DNA of 64,000 nucleotides from Curtobacterium pusillum (lineage in GTDB: Bacteria > Actinomycetota > Actinomycetes > Actinomycetales > Microbacteriaceae): positions 3,906,001 through 3,970,000 of the forward strand of contig CP018783.1 of NCBI GenBank assembly GCA_002025645.1. Reading direction: 5' to 3'. Every line of letters begins with the position of its first letter. Position 1 is the first letter of the stretch. The notes under the pieces are model-generated. The model saw nothing but the letters and a program-made list of their open reading frames with translations, was not told where the DNA came from and ran no database searches. The translations under genes and the position numbers were made by a program. Below, one piece after another: positions 36,530-48,230 of this stretch.

Positions 36530-37504
36530 ATGGCCGAGAACGACAGCAACGCAACCGGGACACCGAAGTTCCCGCACACCCCGGTGATGCTCGAGCGCAT
36601 CGTCGACCTCTTCACGCCGACGCTCGAGGGCCCCGGCAAGGTCGTGGTCGACGCGACGCTCGGCATGGGCGGCCACTCCGAAGGGCTGCTCGAACGGTTC
36701 CCGGAGCTGACACTGATCGGCCTCGACCGCGACACCGACGCGCTCGGCATCGCGGGGGAGCGCCTCGCCCGGTTCGGTGACCGCGTCCGCCTGGTGCACA
36801 CCGTGTACGACGGCATCGTCGAGGCGATCGAGGGCGAGGGCTTCACGACCGTCGACGGCGTGCTGTTCGACCTCGGCGTCAGTTCGCTGCAGCTCGACCG
36901 GGCCGAGCGCGGGTTCGCCTACAGTCAGGACGCCCCGCTCGACATGCGGATGGACCGGACCGAGGGGCAGACCGCCGCCGACGTCCTCGCCACCTACGAC
37001 GAGGGCGAGCTGCGCCGCATCTTCCAGCGCTACGGGGAAGAGAAGCTCGCCGGCCGGTACGCCCGGGCGATCGTCGAGCGCCGGGCCACGACGCCGTTCG
37101 AGATGTCGGGCGACCTGGTGCAGGTCCTGCACGACGCGACCCCGGTGGCGATCCAGCGCCAGGGACACCCGGCCAAGCGCGTCTTCCAGGCGCTCCGCAT
37201 CGAGGTCAACGCCGAACTGAGCGTCCTCGAGCGGGCGATCCCCGCCGCGCTCGACTCGATCGCGGTCGGCGGACGGATCGTCGTCGAGTCCTACCAGTCG
37301 CTCGAGGACCGCATCGTCAAGCGGGCCCTGGTCGAGCGGACGAAGTCCAGCGCCCCCGCCGGACTGCCGGTCGAGCTCCCCGAGCACGCCCCCACCTTCT
37401 CCCTGATCGTCAAGGGCGCGGAACTGGCCGACGAGGCCGAACGCGCCGCCAACCCACGAGCAACCCCCGTGCGCCTGCGCGCGGCCGAGCGGATCCGGAA
37501 GTGA
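36530..37504 (+). CDS. rsmH: 16S rRNA m4C1402 methyltransferase
   Basis: A 324-residue S-adenosylmethionine-dependent enzyme that N4-methylates C1402 of 16S rRNA. It shows [13 protein letters not shown], the SAM motif [32 protein letters not shown] and [16 protein letters not shown], all family hallmarks. The ATG follows GAGGGG; an in-frame ATG 14 codons earlier lacks a site. The next gene starts one base after its stop. Confidence 0.96.
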   Translation: MAENDSNATGTPKFPHTPVMLERIVDLFTPTLEGPGKVVVDATLGMGGHSEGLLERFPELTLIGLDRDTDALGIAGERLARFGDRVRLVHTVYDGIVEAIEGEGFTTVDGVLFDLGVSSLQLDRAERGFAYSQDAPLDMRMDRTEGQTAADVLATYDEGELRRIFQRYGEEKLAGRYARAIVERRATTPFEMSGDLVQVLHDATPVAIQRQGHPAKRVFQALRIEVNAELSVLERAIPAALDSIAVGGRIVVESYQSLEDRIVKRALVERTKSSAPAGLPVELPEHAPTFSLIVKGAELADEAERAANPRATPVRLRAAERIRK

Positions 37505-37505
37505 C

Positions 37506-38219
37506 ATGAGCACGAACCTCGCACTCGTCGACCCCGCCGTCGTCCCGTCCCGTGCCCCGCGCCCGGCCCGCCGTGACCGGCCGGAGCTCGTCGAGGTCAC
37601 GCCGTCGAAGGCCCAGCGCCGCGCACGTCCCCGGATCGCCTACGCGGTGGTCGCGGTGGCGGCGCTCGGCATCCTGCTCCTGGCGCAGCTCGGCATCAGC
37701 ATGGTGCTCAGCCAGGGCGCGTACACGCTCAACTCCCTGAGCGCCGAGCAGACGAACCTGTCCCGCACGCAGCAGTCGCTGTCCGAGGACCTCCGCGTCC
37801 TCGACTCCCCGCAGAACCTCGCGCGCAACGCGCAGGCCCTCGGCATGATCGCGAACTCGACGCCGGTGTACCTCGACCCGAAGACCGGCCGGGTGTACGG
37901 CACGCCGACGCCGGCGGTCGCCGACCAGGCCACCGCGAGCACCGAGAACCAGGTTCCGAACTCGCTCCTGGACGACGTCCCCCTCGCGGCGAAGCAGGGC
38001 GACACGTCGACGAGCAAGGAGAGCGGGTCGACCACCGGCAGCGACGCGAAGAACAGCGACGCGAAGACCGACAGCAAGACCGACACGACGACCAGCACGA
38101 AGACCGACACGAGCGCCGACGCTGGGAAGACCACAGGCGCCAGCGCGTCGGGCGGGGCTTCCTCGACCACCGACGTAGAGTCCGACCCGAACCAGCTCCA
38201 GGCCCCCTCCACCCGGTGA
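37506..38219 (+). CDS. FtsL-like division protein with long low-complexity tail
   Basis: A 237-residue single-pass protein between rsmH and ftsI, the position of ftsL. The cytoplasmic part is basic, the membrane helix is YAVVAVAALGILLLAQLGIS (about 46-67), and a short coiled-coil with LSAEQTNLSRTQQSLSEDL follows, as in FtsL/DivIC. The last about 90 residues are an Asp/Lys/Ser/Thr-rich repeat such as SDAKTDSKTDTTTSTKTDTS, much longer than the enterobacterial protein. Assignment rests on position and topology. Confidence 0.82.
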   Translation: MSTNLALVDPAVVPSRAPRPARRDRPELVEVTPSKAQRRARPRIAYAVVAVAALGILLLAQLGISMVLSQGAYTLNSLSAEQTNLSRTQQSLSEDLRVLDSPQNLARNAQALGMIANSTPVYLDPKTGRVYGTPTPAVADQATASTENQVPNSLLDDVPLAAKQGDTSTSKESGSTTGSDAKNSDAKTDSKTDTTTSTKTDTSADAGKTTGASASGGASSTTDVESDPNQLQAPSTR

Positions 38220-38269
38220 CCTGCGGGCTCGGGACACCCTGACGCACCACCTGGGAAGGACCGCACCGC

Positions 38270-40039
38270 GTGACGAAGACGATCCGCAACCGACGACTGC
38301 GCTACAGCGTCGTGATGATCGCCGTGATCGCCCTCGTGGCGGTGTTCGTGGTCCGCCTGGTGGACATCCAGGTGGTCCAGGCGGCCGAGCTGAACGAGCA
38401 GTCGAAGGCGAAGCGCAGCATCCCGGTGACCATCTACGGCACACGCGGATCGATCATCGACCGCAACGGCACCGAGCTCGCCGACAGCGTCACCCGGTAC
38501 AACATCACGACCGCCCCGCGCCTGGTGAAGAAGTTCGAGGGCAAGCTCGGCGGCACGCGGACGAAGGACGTCACCGTCGACACGGCCCTGAAGGCCCTGG
38601 CGAAGGCATCAGGCGGCGACGTCGCCACGATGCAGAAGAACATCGCGGCGAACCCGAAGTCCGACTTCGCGTACCTGGTCAAGGGCCTCGACGTGAAGCA
38701 CTACGAGGCCGTCCGCGCGTTGGGCATCCCGTGGCTCTACCCGGAGCAGCAGTCGGCAAGGACCTACCCCACGGGCGCGGCCACGGGCAACATCACCGGC
38801 TTCATGGGCACGGACGGTGCCCAGGCCGGGCTCGAGTACGCCTACAACCAGTGCCTGGCGGGCGCGAACGGCTCCGAGACGTACGAGCGCGGTGAGGACG
38901 GCGTCCAGCTGCCGGGCAGCACCGTGACGACGAAGGAAGCCAAGGACGGCGGCACGCTCGAGACCACGATCGACAGCGACCTGCAGTACATGGCCGAGCA
39001 GACGATCGCGTCCGCCGCGAAGGACCTGCAGGCCGAGTCGGCGACGGCGACGGTGACAAGCGTCAAGACGGGGGAGCTCCTCGCCGTGGCGGACTACCCG
39101 ACGGTGGACCCGAACGACGTCGACGCGACCACCGACAAGGGAGCGTACGGTTCCCGCGCGCTCACGGCGACCTACGAGCCCGGGTCGACGATCAAGGCCG
39201 CGATCGCCGCCGCGCTGATCGACCAGGGCAAGTCGAGTCCCACCGACCAGGCCGTCGTGCCGTACTCGCGCACGTTCCCCTGGGGCGGCACGATCCACGA
39301 CTCCGAGTTCCACCCCACCGAGAACCTCACGCTGACCGGCATCCTCCGCGACTCGTCGAACGTCGGCATCACCGAGCTCGGCTCCCGTCTGACCGCGCAG
39401 CAGCGGTACGACTACATGCAGAAGTTCGGCCTGTTCGAACCCGAGTCGGCGATCGACTACCCGGGCCAGCCGTCGATGGACTACGGCACGAGCCCGAACT
39501 GGGACCAGCAGACGAACATCAACTCGATGTTCGGTCAAGGCATCTCGACGACCGCCGTCCAGGTCGCGAGCATCTTCCAGACCATCGCGAACGACGGGGT
39601 CCGGATCCCGTTGCACTTCGTGAAGGGATGCGAGACGGCAGACGGCAAGACGATCGACGCGCCCGACGTGCAGCCGACGCGCGTCGTGTCCGCGAACGCC
39701 GCCACGCAGGTCACCGACATGCTGCAGAGCGTGGTCACGGGCGGCACGCTCGTGGGCATGAAGCCGATCTCTGGCTACAACATCGCCGCGAAGACCGGAA
39801 CGGCCGAGGTGGCCGAGGGGTCGAAGGGCTACGGCTCGCAGCGCATCACCTCGGTGGCCGGAATGGCACCCGCAGAGGACCCCCAGTATGTTGTCACGGT
39901 GACGTTCACGAAGCCGCAGGCCAACAAGTGGTCCAGTGGAGCGGCTCCGGCGTTCCGCACTCTCATGTCCCAGGTGCTCGAGAAGTACCGAGTAGCCCCC
40001 TCCACGACGCAGGCGAAGACCTACCCGTCCACGTGGTGA
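38270..40039 (+). CDS. ftsI: Division transpeptidase FtsI (class B PBP)
   Basis: A 589-residue penicillin-binding protein. One N-terminal helix (YSVVMIAVIALVAVFVVRLV) precedes the pedestal domain with RGSIIDRNGTELA, and the transpeptidase domain has Ser306 in EPGSTIKAA (SxxK), SSN in RDSSNVGITELG and KTG in AAKTGTAEV. It cross-links septal peptidoglycan together with FtsW. The GTG start is 50 bases after the FtsL-like gene. murE overlaps or follows within 14 bases. Confidence 0.96.
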   Translation: MTKTIRNRRLRYSVVMIAVIALVAVFVVRLVDIQVVQAAELNEQSKAKRSIPVTIYGTRGSIIDRNGTELADSVTRYNITTAPRLVKKFEGKLGGTRTKDVTVDTALKALAKASGGDVATMQKNIAANPKSDFAYLVKGLDVKHYEAVRALGIPWLYPEQQSARTYPTGAATGNITGFMGTDGAQAGLEYAYNQCLAGANGSETYERGEDGVQLPGSTVTTKEAKDGGTLETTIDSDLQYMAEQTIASAAKDLQAESATATVTSVKTGELLAVADYPTVDPNDVDATTDKGAYGSRALTATYEPGSTIKAAIAAALIDQGKSSPTDQAVVPYSRTFPWGGTIHDSEFHPTENLTLTGILRDSSNVGITELGSRLTAQQRYDYMQKFGLFEPESAIDYPGQPSMDYGTSPNWDQQTNINSMFGQGISTTAVQVASIFQTIANDGVRIPLHFVKGCETADGKTIDAPDVQPTRVVSANAATQVTDMLQSVVTGGTLVGMKPISGYNIAAKTGTAEVAEGSKGYGSQRITSVAGMAPAEDPQYVVTVTFTKPQANKWSSGAAPAFRTLMSQVLEKYRVAPSTTQAKTYPSTW

Positions 40040-40053
40040 GGAAGAAGGAGCAC

Positions 40054-41694
40054 TTGTCCGCACGGATCCCCCCGGTCCTCCGACCCGAACACCCGACCCC
40101 GAGGGCCGTGGCCGAACTCGCGAACGCGTTCGGGCTGCGCGTCGTCGGCTCGGTCGACGCCGTCGAGACGACCGGTGTCACCCTGAGCGCCGCCGAGGTG
40201 CAGCCGGGTGACCTCTTCGTCGGCGTGCACGGTGCGAACCGGCACGGCGCGGAGTTCTCGACCGAGGCCGCCGAGCGCGGTGCCGTCGCCGTCCTCACCG
40301 ACGACGCCGGTGTCGAGCACGCCCAGGCCGCCGGGCTGCCGGTGCTCGTGGTCGACGACCCCCGTGCGGCGCTCGGCGACGTCTCGGCCTGGGTCTACCG
40401 CACCCACCCGGACGAAGCGACCGACCTCCCGCAGCTGTTCGCCGTCACCGGCACGAACGGCAAGACGAGCACGTCGTACATCCTCGAGGGAATCCTCAAG
40501 CAGCTCGGCCTCGTCACGGGCCTCAGCTCGACGGCGGAGCGCCACATCGGCACGCTCAGCGTCACGAGCCGCCTGACCACGCCCGAGGCCAGCGAGATGC
40601 ACGCCCTCCTCGCCCGGATGCGCGAGAGCGAGGTGCGCGCGGTCGCGGTGGAGGTGAGCGCGCAGGCCCTCAGCCGCCACCGGGTCGACGGCATCGTCTT
40701 CGACGTCGCGGCGTTCACGAACCTGTCGCACGACCACCTCGACGACTACGCCGACATGGAGGAGTACTACCAGGCGAAGCTCCCGCTGTTCCAGCCCGAG
40801 CACGCCCGCCGCGGCGTCGTCTCGCTGGACACCGACTGGGGCCACCGCGTGGTGCAGGACTCCCGCATCCCGGTGACGACCATCACGGTGCACGCCGACG
40901 TCGAGGCCGAGTGGCACGTCGACATCGTCGAGGCGCACGCCGCGTACACGGAGTTCCGCCTGACCGGGCCCGAGGGCCGCGAGCTCACCACCCGTGTGCC
41001 CCTCATCGGGTGGCACATGGCCGCGAACGCCGCACTGGCGATCGTCATGCTCGTCGAGGGCGGCTTCGAGCTCGGCGCCATCGCGCACGCGCTCGAGAGC
41101 AACCACCGCCAGTACGCGGACCAGACCGAGGACCACCCGGTGTCCGCCATCGAGTGCTACCTGCCCGGCCGCACCGAGCGGGTCTCCGGCGACCGCGGGC
41201 CGAGCGTCTACGTCGACTTCGGGCACAGCCCCGACGCGTTCGAGAACACCCTCGCGGCCGTCCGGCAGTTCACGTCCGGCAAGGTCCTCATGCTGTTCGG
41301 CGCCGACGGCGACCGCGACAAGACGAAGCGCGCCGACATGGCCCGCATCGGCGCAGCCGGGTCGGACATCCTCGTGATCACGGACCACCACCCCCGCTTC
41401 GAAGACGCCGCGTCGATCCGGAAGACCCTCGTCGACGCTGCGCGCGAGGCCTTCCCCGAGCACGAGATCCACGAGGTCAGCCCACCGGAGGCCGCCATCC
41501 GCCTGGCCGTCGGGCTGCTCGGCGAGGGCGACTCGATCCTCTGGGCCGGCCCCGGACACCAGGACTACCGCGACATCCAGGGCGTCCGCACGCCCTACTC
41601 GGCACGCGACGAGGCCCGCCAGGCACTGCGCGAGGCCGGTTGGGAGCCGAACTCCGGTCCCGCAGACGGCGTCAGGACCGAGGGCACCCGATGA
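40054..41694 (+). CDS. murE: UDP-MurNAc-tripeptide synthetase MurE, non-DAP type
   Basis: A 546-residue Mur ligase that adds the third stem-peptide residue. It has the ATP loop [17 protein letters not shown], the [13 protein letters not shown] substrate region, and C-terminal motifs [15 protein letters not shown]. The diaminopimelate-binding DNPR motif is replaced by DHHPR (about 444-448), pointing to another amino acid, consistent with the B-type peptidoglycan of Microbacteriaceae. The TTG start has AAGGAG only 3 bases away; the in-frame GTG at 40036, overlapping the ftsI stop as GTGA, is an alternative. murF overlaps its stop. Confidence 0.93.
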   Translation: MSARIPPVLRPEHPTPRAVAELANAFGLRVVGSVDAVETTGVTLSAAEVQPGDLFVGVHGANRHGAEFSTEAAERGAVAVLTDDAGVEHAQAAGLPVLVVDDPRAALGDVSAWVYRTHPDEATDLPQLFAVTGTNGKTSTSYILEGILKQLGLVTGLSSTAERHIGTLSVTSRLTTPEASEMHALLARMRESEVRAVAVEVSAQALSRHRVDGIVFDVAAFTNLSHDHLDDYADMEEYYQAKLPLFQPEHARRGVVSLDTDWGHRVVQDSRIPVTTITVHADVEAEWHVDIVEAHAAYTEFRLTGPEGRELTTRVPLIGWHMAANAALAIVMLVEGGFELGAIAHALESNHRQYADQTEDHPVSAIECYLPGRTERVSGDRGPSVYVDFGHSPDAFENTLAAVRQFTSGKVLMLFGADGDRDKTKRADMARIGAAGSDILVITDHHPRFEDAASIRKTLVDAAREAFPEHEIHEVSPPEAAIRLAVGLLGEGDSILWAGPGHQDYRDIQGVRTPYSARDEARQALREAGWEPNSGPADGVRTEGTR

Positions 41695-43211
41695 TCGCCC
41701 TGACCCTCGCCGAGATCGCCACCGCGGTCGGCGGCGAGCTGCTGGCCGGTGCCCAGGCGACCGACGTCGCCGACCAGGGCGACCTGGTCGTCGAGGGGTC
41801 CGTCGAGACCGACTCGCGGCTGGTCCGCCCCGGCAGCGTGTTCTTCGCGCTCCCGGGCGAGGTCACCGACGGGCGCCGCTTCGTGCCCGCCGCGACCGAG
41901 GCCGGCGCCGCGCTCGTCATCACGCCCGAGCGCGTGGACACCACCGCGCCGCAGATCGTCGTGCAGGACGGCTACGAGGCACTCGCCGCGCTCGCGCACG
42001 AGGTCGTCACGCGCGTCCGGATGTCGAGCGCCGACCGCGTCGACGCACAGGGTCGCCCGGCACCGCTCAAGGTCGTCGGCATCACCGGCTCGAACGGCAA
42101 GACGAGCACCAAGAACATGCTCCGCACGGTCCTCGAGCAGCACGGCGAGACCGTCGCGCCCCAGGGGTCGTTCAACAACCACGTCGGCGCGCCGATCTCG
42201 ATGCTGCGGATCACGCACGACACCCGGTACCTGGTCGTCGAGATGGGTGCGAGCGGCGTCGGCCACATCGCGAAGCTCGTCTCGATCGCCGAGCCCGACA
42301 CGGGCGTCGTCCTCAAGGTGGGCCTCGCGCACGCCGGCGAGTTCGGCGGCATCGAGGCGACGCAGCGCGCGAAGTCCGAGATGGTCACGGACCTGCCGTC
42401 GACCGCCACGGCGCTCCTCAACGTGGACGACGACCGCGTCGCGTCCATGCGCGACCTGACGGCCGCCCAGGTGGTCGGCTTCGGCACGTCGGCGGATGCC
42501 GACTACCGCATCACCGGCATCGAGACGGACCGCAGCGGTACCCGCTTCACCCTCACCGCGCCTCCCGTCCGCCAGGAAGGCGACCGTCCGACGGACGCGA
42601 CCCAGCCTGGAGGCACGGATCACCTCCCCGAGACCGTCGACGTCCGCCTCGCGATCCTCGGCGAGCACCACGCCATGAACGCGTCCGCCGCGCTCACGGT
42701 GGCCCACCTGTGGGGCGTGCCCCTCGCCACCGGCGCCGCGGCGCTCGCGTCGATGACGCGCGCCGAGCGCTGGCGCATGGAGCTCCTCCAGGGCGGCCCG
42801 GAGGGCGTCACGATCATCAACGACGCGTACAACGCGTCCCCCGACTCCACCGCAGCAGCGCTGCGGACCCTGGCGCAGATCGTGCGCCCGGGGGAGCGGA
42901 CCGTCGCCGTGCTCGGCGAGATGGCGGAGCTCGGGGAGTTCTCGACGGAGGAGCACGACCGCATCGGCCGGCTCGTCGTCCGTCTCGGCATCGGGCAGCT
43001 CGTGGTCGTCGGCCGCGCCGCCCTGCCGATCCACCAGGCCGCCACCCTCGAGGGATCGTGGGACGGCGAGTCCGTGTTCATCGAGGACGTCGACGACGCC
43101 GTCCACTCCGTGCAGGACATGCTCCGCCCCGGCGACGTGGTCCTCGTCAAGTCCTCGAAGTCCGCCGAACTGCGATTCCTCGGCGACCGCCTCGGAGGTG
43201 TCACCGAATGA
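41691..43211 (+). CDS. murF: UDP-MurNAc-tripeptide-D-alanyl-D-alanine ligase
   Basis: A 506-residue Mur ligase that adds D-Ala-D-Ala. ATP loop [43 protein letters not shown] and [12 protein letters not shown] identify MurF. A loop near residues 298-320 ([19 protein letters not shown]) looks like an insertion and its DNA at about 42606 is a half copy of the family C repeat. The ATG overlaps murE as ATGA and mraY overlaps its stop likewise. Confidence 0.95.
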   Translation: MIALTLAEIATAVGGELLAGAQATDVADQGDLVVEGSVETDSRLVRPGSVFFALPGEVTDGRRFVPAATEAGAALVITPERVDTTAPQIVVQDGYEALAALAHEVVTRVRMSSADRVDAQGRPAPLKVVGITGSNGKTSTKNMLRTVLEQHGETVAPQGSFNNHVGAPISMLRITHDTRYLVVEMGASGVGHIAKLVSIAEPDTGVVLKVGLAHAGEFGGIEATQRAKSEMVTDLPSTATALLNVDDDRVASMRDLTAAQVVGFGTSADADYRITGIETDRSGTRFTLTAPPVRQEGDRPTDATQPGGTDHLPETVDVRLAILGEHHAMNASAALTVAHLWGVPLATGAAALASMTRAERWRMELLQGGPEGVTIINDAYNASPDSTAAALRTLAQIVRPGERTVAVLGEMAELGEFSTEEHDRIGRLVVRLGIGQLVVVGRAALPIHQAATLEGSWDGESVFIEDVDDAVHSVQDMLRPGDVVLVKSSKSAELRFLGDRLGGVTE

Positions 43212-44311
43212 TCGCCCTCCTGATCGCCGGCGCCGTGTCGCTGGTGTTCACACTGCTGCTCACGCCGCTGTTCATCAAGCTGTTCCACCGCCTCGGCTGG
43301 GGACAGTTCATCCGCGACGACGGCCCGCAGTCGCACCACACGAAGCGCGGCACGGCGACGATGGGCGGCATCGTCCTCATCATCGGTGCGGTCCTCGGCT
43401 ACTTCGTCGGGCACCTGGTCGGTCGTGACTCGATCACGCTGTCCGGCCTGCTCGTCCTGTTCCTGATGGTCGGTCTCGGGTTCGTCGGCTTCATCGACGA
43501 CTTCCTCAAGGTCCGGCGTCAGCGGAGCCTCGGGCTCGGCGGGTGGGCGAAGGTCCTCGGACAGGTGATCGTCGGCGTCATCTTCGCGACCGTGGCGCTC
43601 GTCGTCCCGACCGCGAACGGCAAGCCGCCGGCGTCGACCATGGTGTCGGCGATCCGGGACATCCCGTGGCTCGACTTCATGGCGCTCGGCACCGTGATCG
43701 GCACCATCCTGTTCCTGGCGTGGATCGTCCTGCTGACGGTGTCGACGTCGAACGGCGTGAACGTCGCGGACGGTCTCGACGGCCTCGCCACCGGCTCGAG
43801 CATCCTGGCGATCGGCTCGTACGTGATCATCGGGTTCTGGCAGTCGAACCAGATCTGCGGCGGCGCTCGTCTCGACGCCAGCACCGAGCACGCCTGCTAC
43901 ACGGTGACGAACCCGCTCGACCTCGCGGTCGTCGCGGCGGCGGTCTGCGGTGGCCTGATCGGCTTCCTCTGGTACAACACCTCGCCGGCGCAGATCTTCC
44001 TCGGCGACACCGGCTCGCTCGGCCTCGGCGGCGCCCTGGCCGGCCTCGCGATCCTCAGCCGCACCGAGCTCCTGCTCGTCCTCATCGGCGGTCTGTTCTT
44101 CATCGTCACCGGCTCGGTCATCCTGCAGCGGGCGTACTTCAAGATCACCCACGGCAAGCGCATCTTCCGGATGAGTCCGCTGCACCACCACTTCGAGCTG
44201 AAGGGGTGGGCCGAGGTGACGGTCGTCGTCCGGTTCTGGATCATCGCGGGACTCTGCGTCGCCGCGGGTGTCGGACTCTTCTACCTCGAATGGATCGCAC
44301 GAGTTGGTTGA
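43208..44311 (+). CDS. mraY: Phospho-MurNAc-pentapeptide transferase
   Basis: A 367-residue membrane enzyme with about ten helices that transfers phospho-MurNAc-pentapeptide to undecaprenyl phosphate, giving lipid I. Signatures: [22 protein letters not shown] (catalytic Asp pair), [27 protein letters not shown] and [14 protein letters not shown]. The ATG overlaps murF as ATGA. The murD start lies inside its last codons. Confidence 0.97.
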   Translation: MIALLIAGAVSLVFTLLLTPLFIKLFHRLGWGQFIRDDGPQSHHTKRGTATMGGIVLIIGAVLGYFVGHLVGRDSITLSGLLVLFLMVGLGFVGFIDDFLKVRRQRSLGLGGWAKVLGQVIVGVIFATVALVVPTANGKPPASTMVSAIRDIPWLDFMALGTVIGTILFLAWIVLLTVSTSNGVNVADGLDGLATGSSILAIGSYVIIGFWQSNQICGGARLDASTEHACYTVTNPLDLAVVAAAVCGGLIGFLWYNTSPAQIFLGDTGSLGLGGALAGLAILSRTELLLVLIGGLFFIVTGSVILQRAYFKITHGKRIFRMSPLHHHFELKGWAEVTVVVRFWIIAGLCVAAGVGLFYLEWIARVG

Positions 44312-45830
44312 CGCCCGCCTGGAAGGTCTGGACAGCTGGTACGCCGAGGGCTGGAAGGGGCTGAACGTCGCCGTCCTGGGCCTCGGCGCCACCGGGTTCT
44401 CGGTCGCCGACACCCTCGTCGAGCTCGGCAGCGTGGTGACGGTCTACTCGACCGACGCCCCGTCCGACAGCGTCGAGCTGCTCGACGTGATCGGCGCGCA
44501 GTTCGTGCAGACGCCGCTGGACTCGGTGCCCGACGCCCTGCGGACGCAGGCGCCCGACGTCGTCATCGTGTCGCCGGGCCTGCCGCCGCACAACGCGACC
44601 GTGCAGTGGTCCGTCGCCAACAGCGCCGTCTGGGGCGACATCGAGCTCGCCTGGCGCGTGCGCGACAAGGTCGTGCGCGGCCCGGTCGCCGCCCCCTGGG
44701 TGACCATCACCGGCACGAACGGCAAGACCACCACGACGCAGCTGACCACGGCGATGTTCGAGGCCGGGGGACTCCGTGCCGTGTCCTGCGGCAACATCGG
44801 CGTGCCCGTGCTCGACGTCGTCCGCGACCCGGACGGCTTCGACGTCCTCGTGGTGGAGCTGTCGAGCCACCAGCTGCACTACATGCCGACGTCCGGTGAC
44901 GGTGCCGTGGTGCCCCTCGCCAGCGCGTGCCTGAACATCGCCGACGACCACCTCGAGTGGCACGGCTCCTCCGAGGCCTACCGCGCCGCCAAGGCCAAGG
45001 TCTACGAGCGCACCGTGATGGCGTGCGTCTACAACACGACCGACGAGGTCACCCGGCACATGGTCGAGGAGGCCGACGTCGTCGAGGGCTGCCGTGCCGT
45101 CGGCTTCGGCCCCGGCATCCCCGCGCCCGGTGACGTCGGGGTGGTCGAGGACGTCCTGTGCGACCGCGCGTTCGCCGAGAACCGGCAGAGCAGCGCGCTC
45201 GAACTCGCGACCGTCGCCGACCTCGAGCAGGCCGGACTCGCGAGCCCGCACATGACGATGAACGTCCTCGCCGCCGCCGCGCTCGCCCGCGCCGCTTCCG
45301 TGCAGCCGAGCGCGATCCGGACGGCCGTGCAGGGCTTCCGCGCGGACCACCACCGCACCGAGCTCGTCGCCACCGCCGACGGGATCACCTGGGTCGACGA
45401 CTCGAAGGCGACGAACCCGCACGCGGCCACCGCGTCGCTCGCGTCGTTCGACACTGTCGTGTGGATCGTCGGGGGCCTGTTCAAGGGCGTCGACGTCGAC
45501 GGACTCGTCGAGCGCTTCGGGCCGGACGTCCGCGCCGTCGTGGTGATCGGCACCGACCGTGCGCCCGTCCTCGAGGCATTCGCGCGACACGCGCCCGGGG
45601 TGCCCGTCCTGCAGGTCGAAGCAGCGGACACTGATCAGGTCATGCCCGAGGCGGTCCGGCATGCCGCATCGGTCGCGAGGCCGGGCGACACGGTCCTCCT
45701 CGCCCCCGCCGCGGCGTCGTTCGACCAGTTCGGCTCCTACGCGGACCGGGGCGAGCGCTTCGCGGCCGCGGTCCACGAGCACCTGGGAGGCAACGCCGAT
45801 GGCGACGACGGATCTTCCGCAGGGGCGTAA
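44304..45830 (+). CDS. murD: UDP-MurNAc-L-alanine:D-glutamate ligase
   Basis: A 508-residue Mur ligase adding D-Glu. The N-terminal Rossmann fold [20 protein letters not shown] is followed by the ATP loop [48 protein letters not shown] and ending [12 protein letters not shown]. The start is uncertain: the TTG at 44304 overlaps mraY by 8 bases and fits coupling, while a GTG at 44268 would add 12 residues. ftsW begins 32 bases before its stop. Confidence 0.93.
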   Translation: MVDARLEGLDSWYAEGWKGLNVAVLGLGATGFSVADTLVELGSVVTVYSTDAPSDSVELLDVIGAQFVQTPLDSVPDALRTQAPDVVIVSPGLPPHNATVQWSVANSAVWGDIELAWRVRDKVVRGPVAAPWVTITGTNGKTTTTQLTTAMFEAGGLRAVSCGNIGVPVLDVVRDPDGFDVLVVELSSHQLHYMPTSGDGAVVPLASACLNIADDHLEWHGSSEAYRAAKAKVYERTVMACVYNTTDEVTRHMVEEADVVEGCRAVGFGPGIPAPGDVGVVEDVLCDRAFAENRQSSALELATVADLEQAGLASPHMTMNVLAAAALARAASVQPSAIRTAVQGFRADHHRTELVATADGITWVDDSKATNPHAATASLASFDTVVWIVGGLFKGVDVDGLVERFGPDVRAVVVIGTDRAPVLEAFARHAPGVPVLQVEAADTDQVMPEAVRHAASVARPGDTVLLAPAAASFDQFGSYADRGERFAAAVHEHLGGNADGDDGSSAGA

Positions 45831-47103
45831 CGGCCGCGACCGGGGCGCTCGGACGACGTCGAGCACGAGCGCGGGTACCGCGCCCACGCGCACCACGAAC
45901 CGCGCCGTCGTCGCCGTCAAGAACGTCTTCGTCGCCGAGTCGAGCACCTTCTACACGATCCTCGGCGTCACGCTCTTCCTCGTCGTCTTCGGTGTCGTCA
46001 TGGTCCTGTCGTCGTCGAGCGTCGAGCAGTACGCCGCGACGCACGACTTCTTCGGCGCCGCCTCCCGTCAGGGCCTGTACGCGGTGCTCGGCGTGCCGCT
46101 CATGCTCATCGTCAGCCGGGTGCCGGCGCGGCTCTGGCGGAAGTGGGCCATGCGGCTGCTCGGCGCTGCCCTGGCACTGCAGCTGCTCGTGTACACGCCG
46201 CTCGGCATCGACGTGCAGGGCAACCGGAACTGGATCGGCATCGGCTCGTTCACCGCGCAGCCGTCCGAGGTCGTCAAGCTCGGGCTGGTGCTCGGCATCG
46301 GCGCGATCATGTACGTCAAGCGGGACAAGCTCGACGACTGGAAAGAGGTCTTCATCCCGGTCGGGATCGCCTCGCTCCTGTCCCTCGGGCTGGTGATCCT
46401 CGGTGGCGACCAGGGCACCGCGATGATCATGCTCATCCTCGTGCTCGGCGCGCTCTACGTCGGCGGGGCCCGGGCGAAGCACCTGCTCGTCGGCGTGGTC
46501 GCGATGGCCGTGCTGCTGCCGTTCGTCACGATGGCGTCGTCGTCCCGCCAGGTCCGCATCAGCGCCTGGCTGTCCGGCTGCACGGACTCGAACCAGTACG
46601 CCGACCTCTGCTGGCAGCCCGTGCACGGCATGTGGGCACTGGCGTCCGGTGGCGTGTTCGGCGTCGGGCTCGGCAACTCGAAGGCGAAGTGGTCGTGGCT
46701 GCCCGAGGCGGACAACGACTACATCTTCGCGATCATCGGCGAGGAACTCGGGCTCATCGGCGCCGTCGTGGTCCTCGCGCTCTTCGTGGTGCTCGCCGTC
46801 AGCATGATCAAGGTCATCCGGCAGTCGAAGGACCCGTTCGTCAAGACCGTCACGGGCGGCATCCTCGCCTGGATCATCGGCCAGGCCCTCGTGAACATCG
46901 CCGTGGTCCTCGGCCTGCTGCCGGTCCTCGGCGTCCCCCTCCCACTCATCTCGGCCGGTGGGTCCGCGCTGATCATGACGCTCGTCGCCATCGGCGTGGT
47001 CCTGTCGTTCGCGCGCGACCTCCCCGGCAAGAACGGCCCGTCCGGCCGTGATCCCCTCGACGGCCCGACGGGCCGCAGCACCCTGAACGGAACACTCCGG
47101 TGA
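45799..47103 (+). CDS. ftsW: Lipid II polymerase FtsW (SEDS family)
   Basis: A 434-residue polytopic protein with about ten helices. SEDS landmarks are [53 protein letters not shown] and [20 protein letters not shown]. It polymerises septal glycan with FtsI. The ATG has GGGAGG upstream and lies within the end of murD. The cytoplasmic tails are Ser/Thr/Arg-rich. murG overlaps the stop as GTGA. Confidence 0.96.
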   Translation: MATTDLPQGRNGRDRGARTTSSTSAGTAPTRTTNRAVVAVKNVFVAESSTFYTILGVTLFLVVFGVVMVLSSSSVEQYAATHDFFGAASRQGLYAVLGVPLMLIVSRVPARLWRKWAMRLLGAALALQLLVYTPLGIDVQGNRNWIGIGSFTAQPSEVVKLGLVLGIGAIMYVKRDKLDDWKEVFIPVGIASLLSLGLVILGGDQGTAMIMLILVLGALYVGGARAKHLLVGVVAMAVLLPFVTMASSSRQVRISAWLSGCTDSNQYADLCWQPVHGMWALASGGVFGVGLGNSKAKWSWLPEADNDYIFAIIGEELGLIGAVVVLALFVVLAVSMIKVIRQSKDPFVKTVTGGILAWIIGQALVNIAVVLGLLPVLGVPLPLISAGGSALIMTLVAIGVVLSFARDLPGKNGPSGRDPLDGPTGRSTLNGTLR

Positions 47104-48230
47104 GCACGTACCTCTTCGCCGGCGGCGGCACCGCCGGCCACGTCAACCCGCTGCTCGCGGTCGCCGATCGGCTGACCGAGCGCGACGCGGACGCCGAGGT
47201 CATCGTCCTCGGCACCGCCGAGGGCCTCGAGTCCCGGCTCGTCCCGATGCGCGGGTACGAGCTGCTGACCATCCCGCGCCTGCCGTTCCCGCGCAAGCCG
47301 AACGCCGCCGCGCTCCGCTTCCCGCAGCGCTTCTGGGGCGCCGTCAAGCGCACCGAGCAGATCATCCGCGAGCACGACGTCGAGGTCGTCCTCGGCGTCG
47401 GTGGGTACGCAGCCGCCCCGGCCTACATCGCGGCGAAGCGCACCGGCACCCCGATCGTCGTGCACGAGCAGAACGCGAAGCCCGGCCTGGCGAACCGCCT
47501 GGCGGCCTTCCTCACCGAGCACGTCGGCCTCACCTTCTCGAACACCCGGCTCCGGCACGGCCGGCTCGTCGGGATGCCACTTCGCCGCGAGATCGAGTCG
47601 CTCGACCGTCGCGCCAGCCGCGCCGAGGGGCTCGCCGAGTTCGGGCTGGACGCCGACCGTCCGGTCCTGCTCGTCACCGGCGGGTCGTCCGGCGCGCGCA
47701 GCATCAACCGCACGGTGAACAAGGCCGCGGCGACGATCGTCGGTGCCGGCTGGCAGGTCCTGCACGTCGTCGGCGGCAACTCGGACCTCGGCCCGAGCGA
47801 CCTCGACGGCTACCACGTCCTGCAGTACTGCGACCGGATGGACCTGGCGTACGCCGCGAGCGACTTCGTGGTCTCGCGTGCCGGTGCCGGCATGGTCTGC
47901 GAGCTCACCGCCGTCGGGCTGCCGAGCGTCCTGGTGCCGTACCCTGTCGGCAACGGCGAGCAGCGCCACAACGCGAAGGACGTCGTCGACGCAGGGGGAG
48001 CGGTCCTCGTGGCCGACGCGGAATTCGACGAGGACTGGGTGACGTTCCAGCTCCTGAACATCCTGCAGGACCGGGCCCGGATCGCGGACATGACGGTGCG
48101 CGCCGGCAGCGTCGGGCACCGCGACGGCGCCGACCGGATGACCGACCTCGTCCTCGACGCGGCGAAGCGCGCACGAGGCGCGAAGGACGCGCCCACCGCG
48201 CAGGACGACAGCACCACGGAGGAACGATGA
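47100..48230 (+). CDS. murG: UDP-GlcNAc transferase MurG
   Basis: A 376-residue GT28 enzyme that adds GlcNAc to lipid I. It has the glycine-rich [59 protein letters not shown] and [22 protein letters not shown], the UDP-GlcNAc site. The GTG overlaps ftsW, and murC overlaps the stop as ATGA. Confidence 0.97.
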   Translation: MSTYLFAGGGTAGHVNPLLAVADRLTERDADAEVIVLGTAEGLESRLVPMRGYELLTIPRLPFPRKPNAAALRFPQRFWGAVKRTEQIIREHDVEVVLGVGGYAAAPAYIAAKRTGTPIVVHEQNAKPGLANRLAAFLTEHVGLTFSNTRLRHGRLVGMPLRREIESLDRRASRAEGLAEFGLDADRPVLLVTGGSSGARSINRTVNKAAATIVGAGWQVLHVVGGNSDLGPSDLDGYHVLQYCDRMDLAYAASDFVVSRAGAGMVCELTAVGLPSVLVPYPVGNGEQRHNAKDVVDAGGAVLVADAEFDEDWVTFQLLNILQDRARIADMTVRAGSVGHRDGADRMTDLVLDAAKRARGAKDAPTAQDDSTTEER

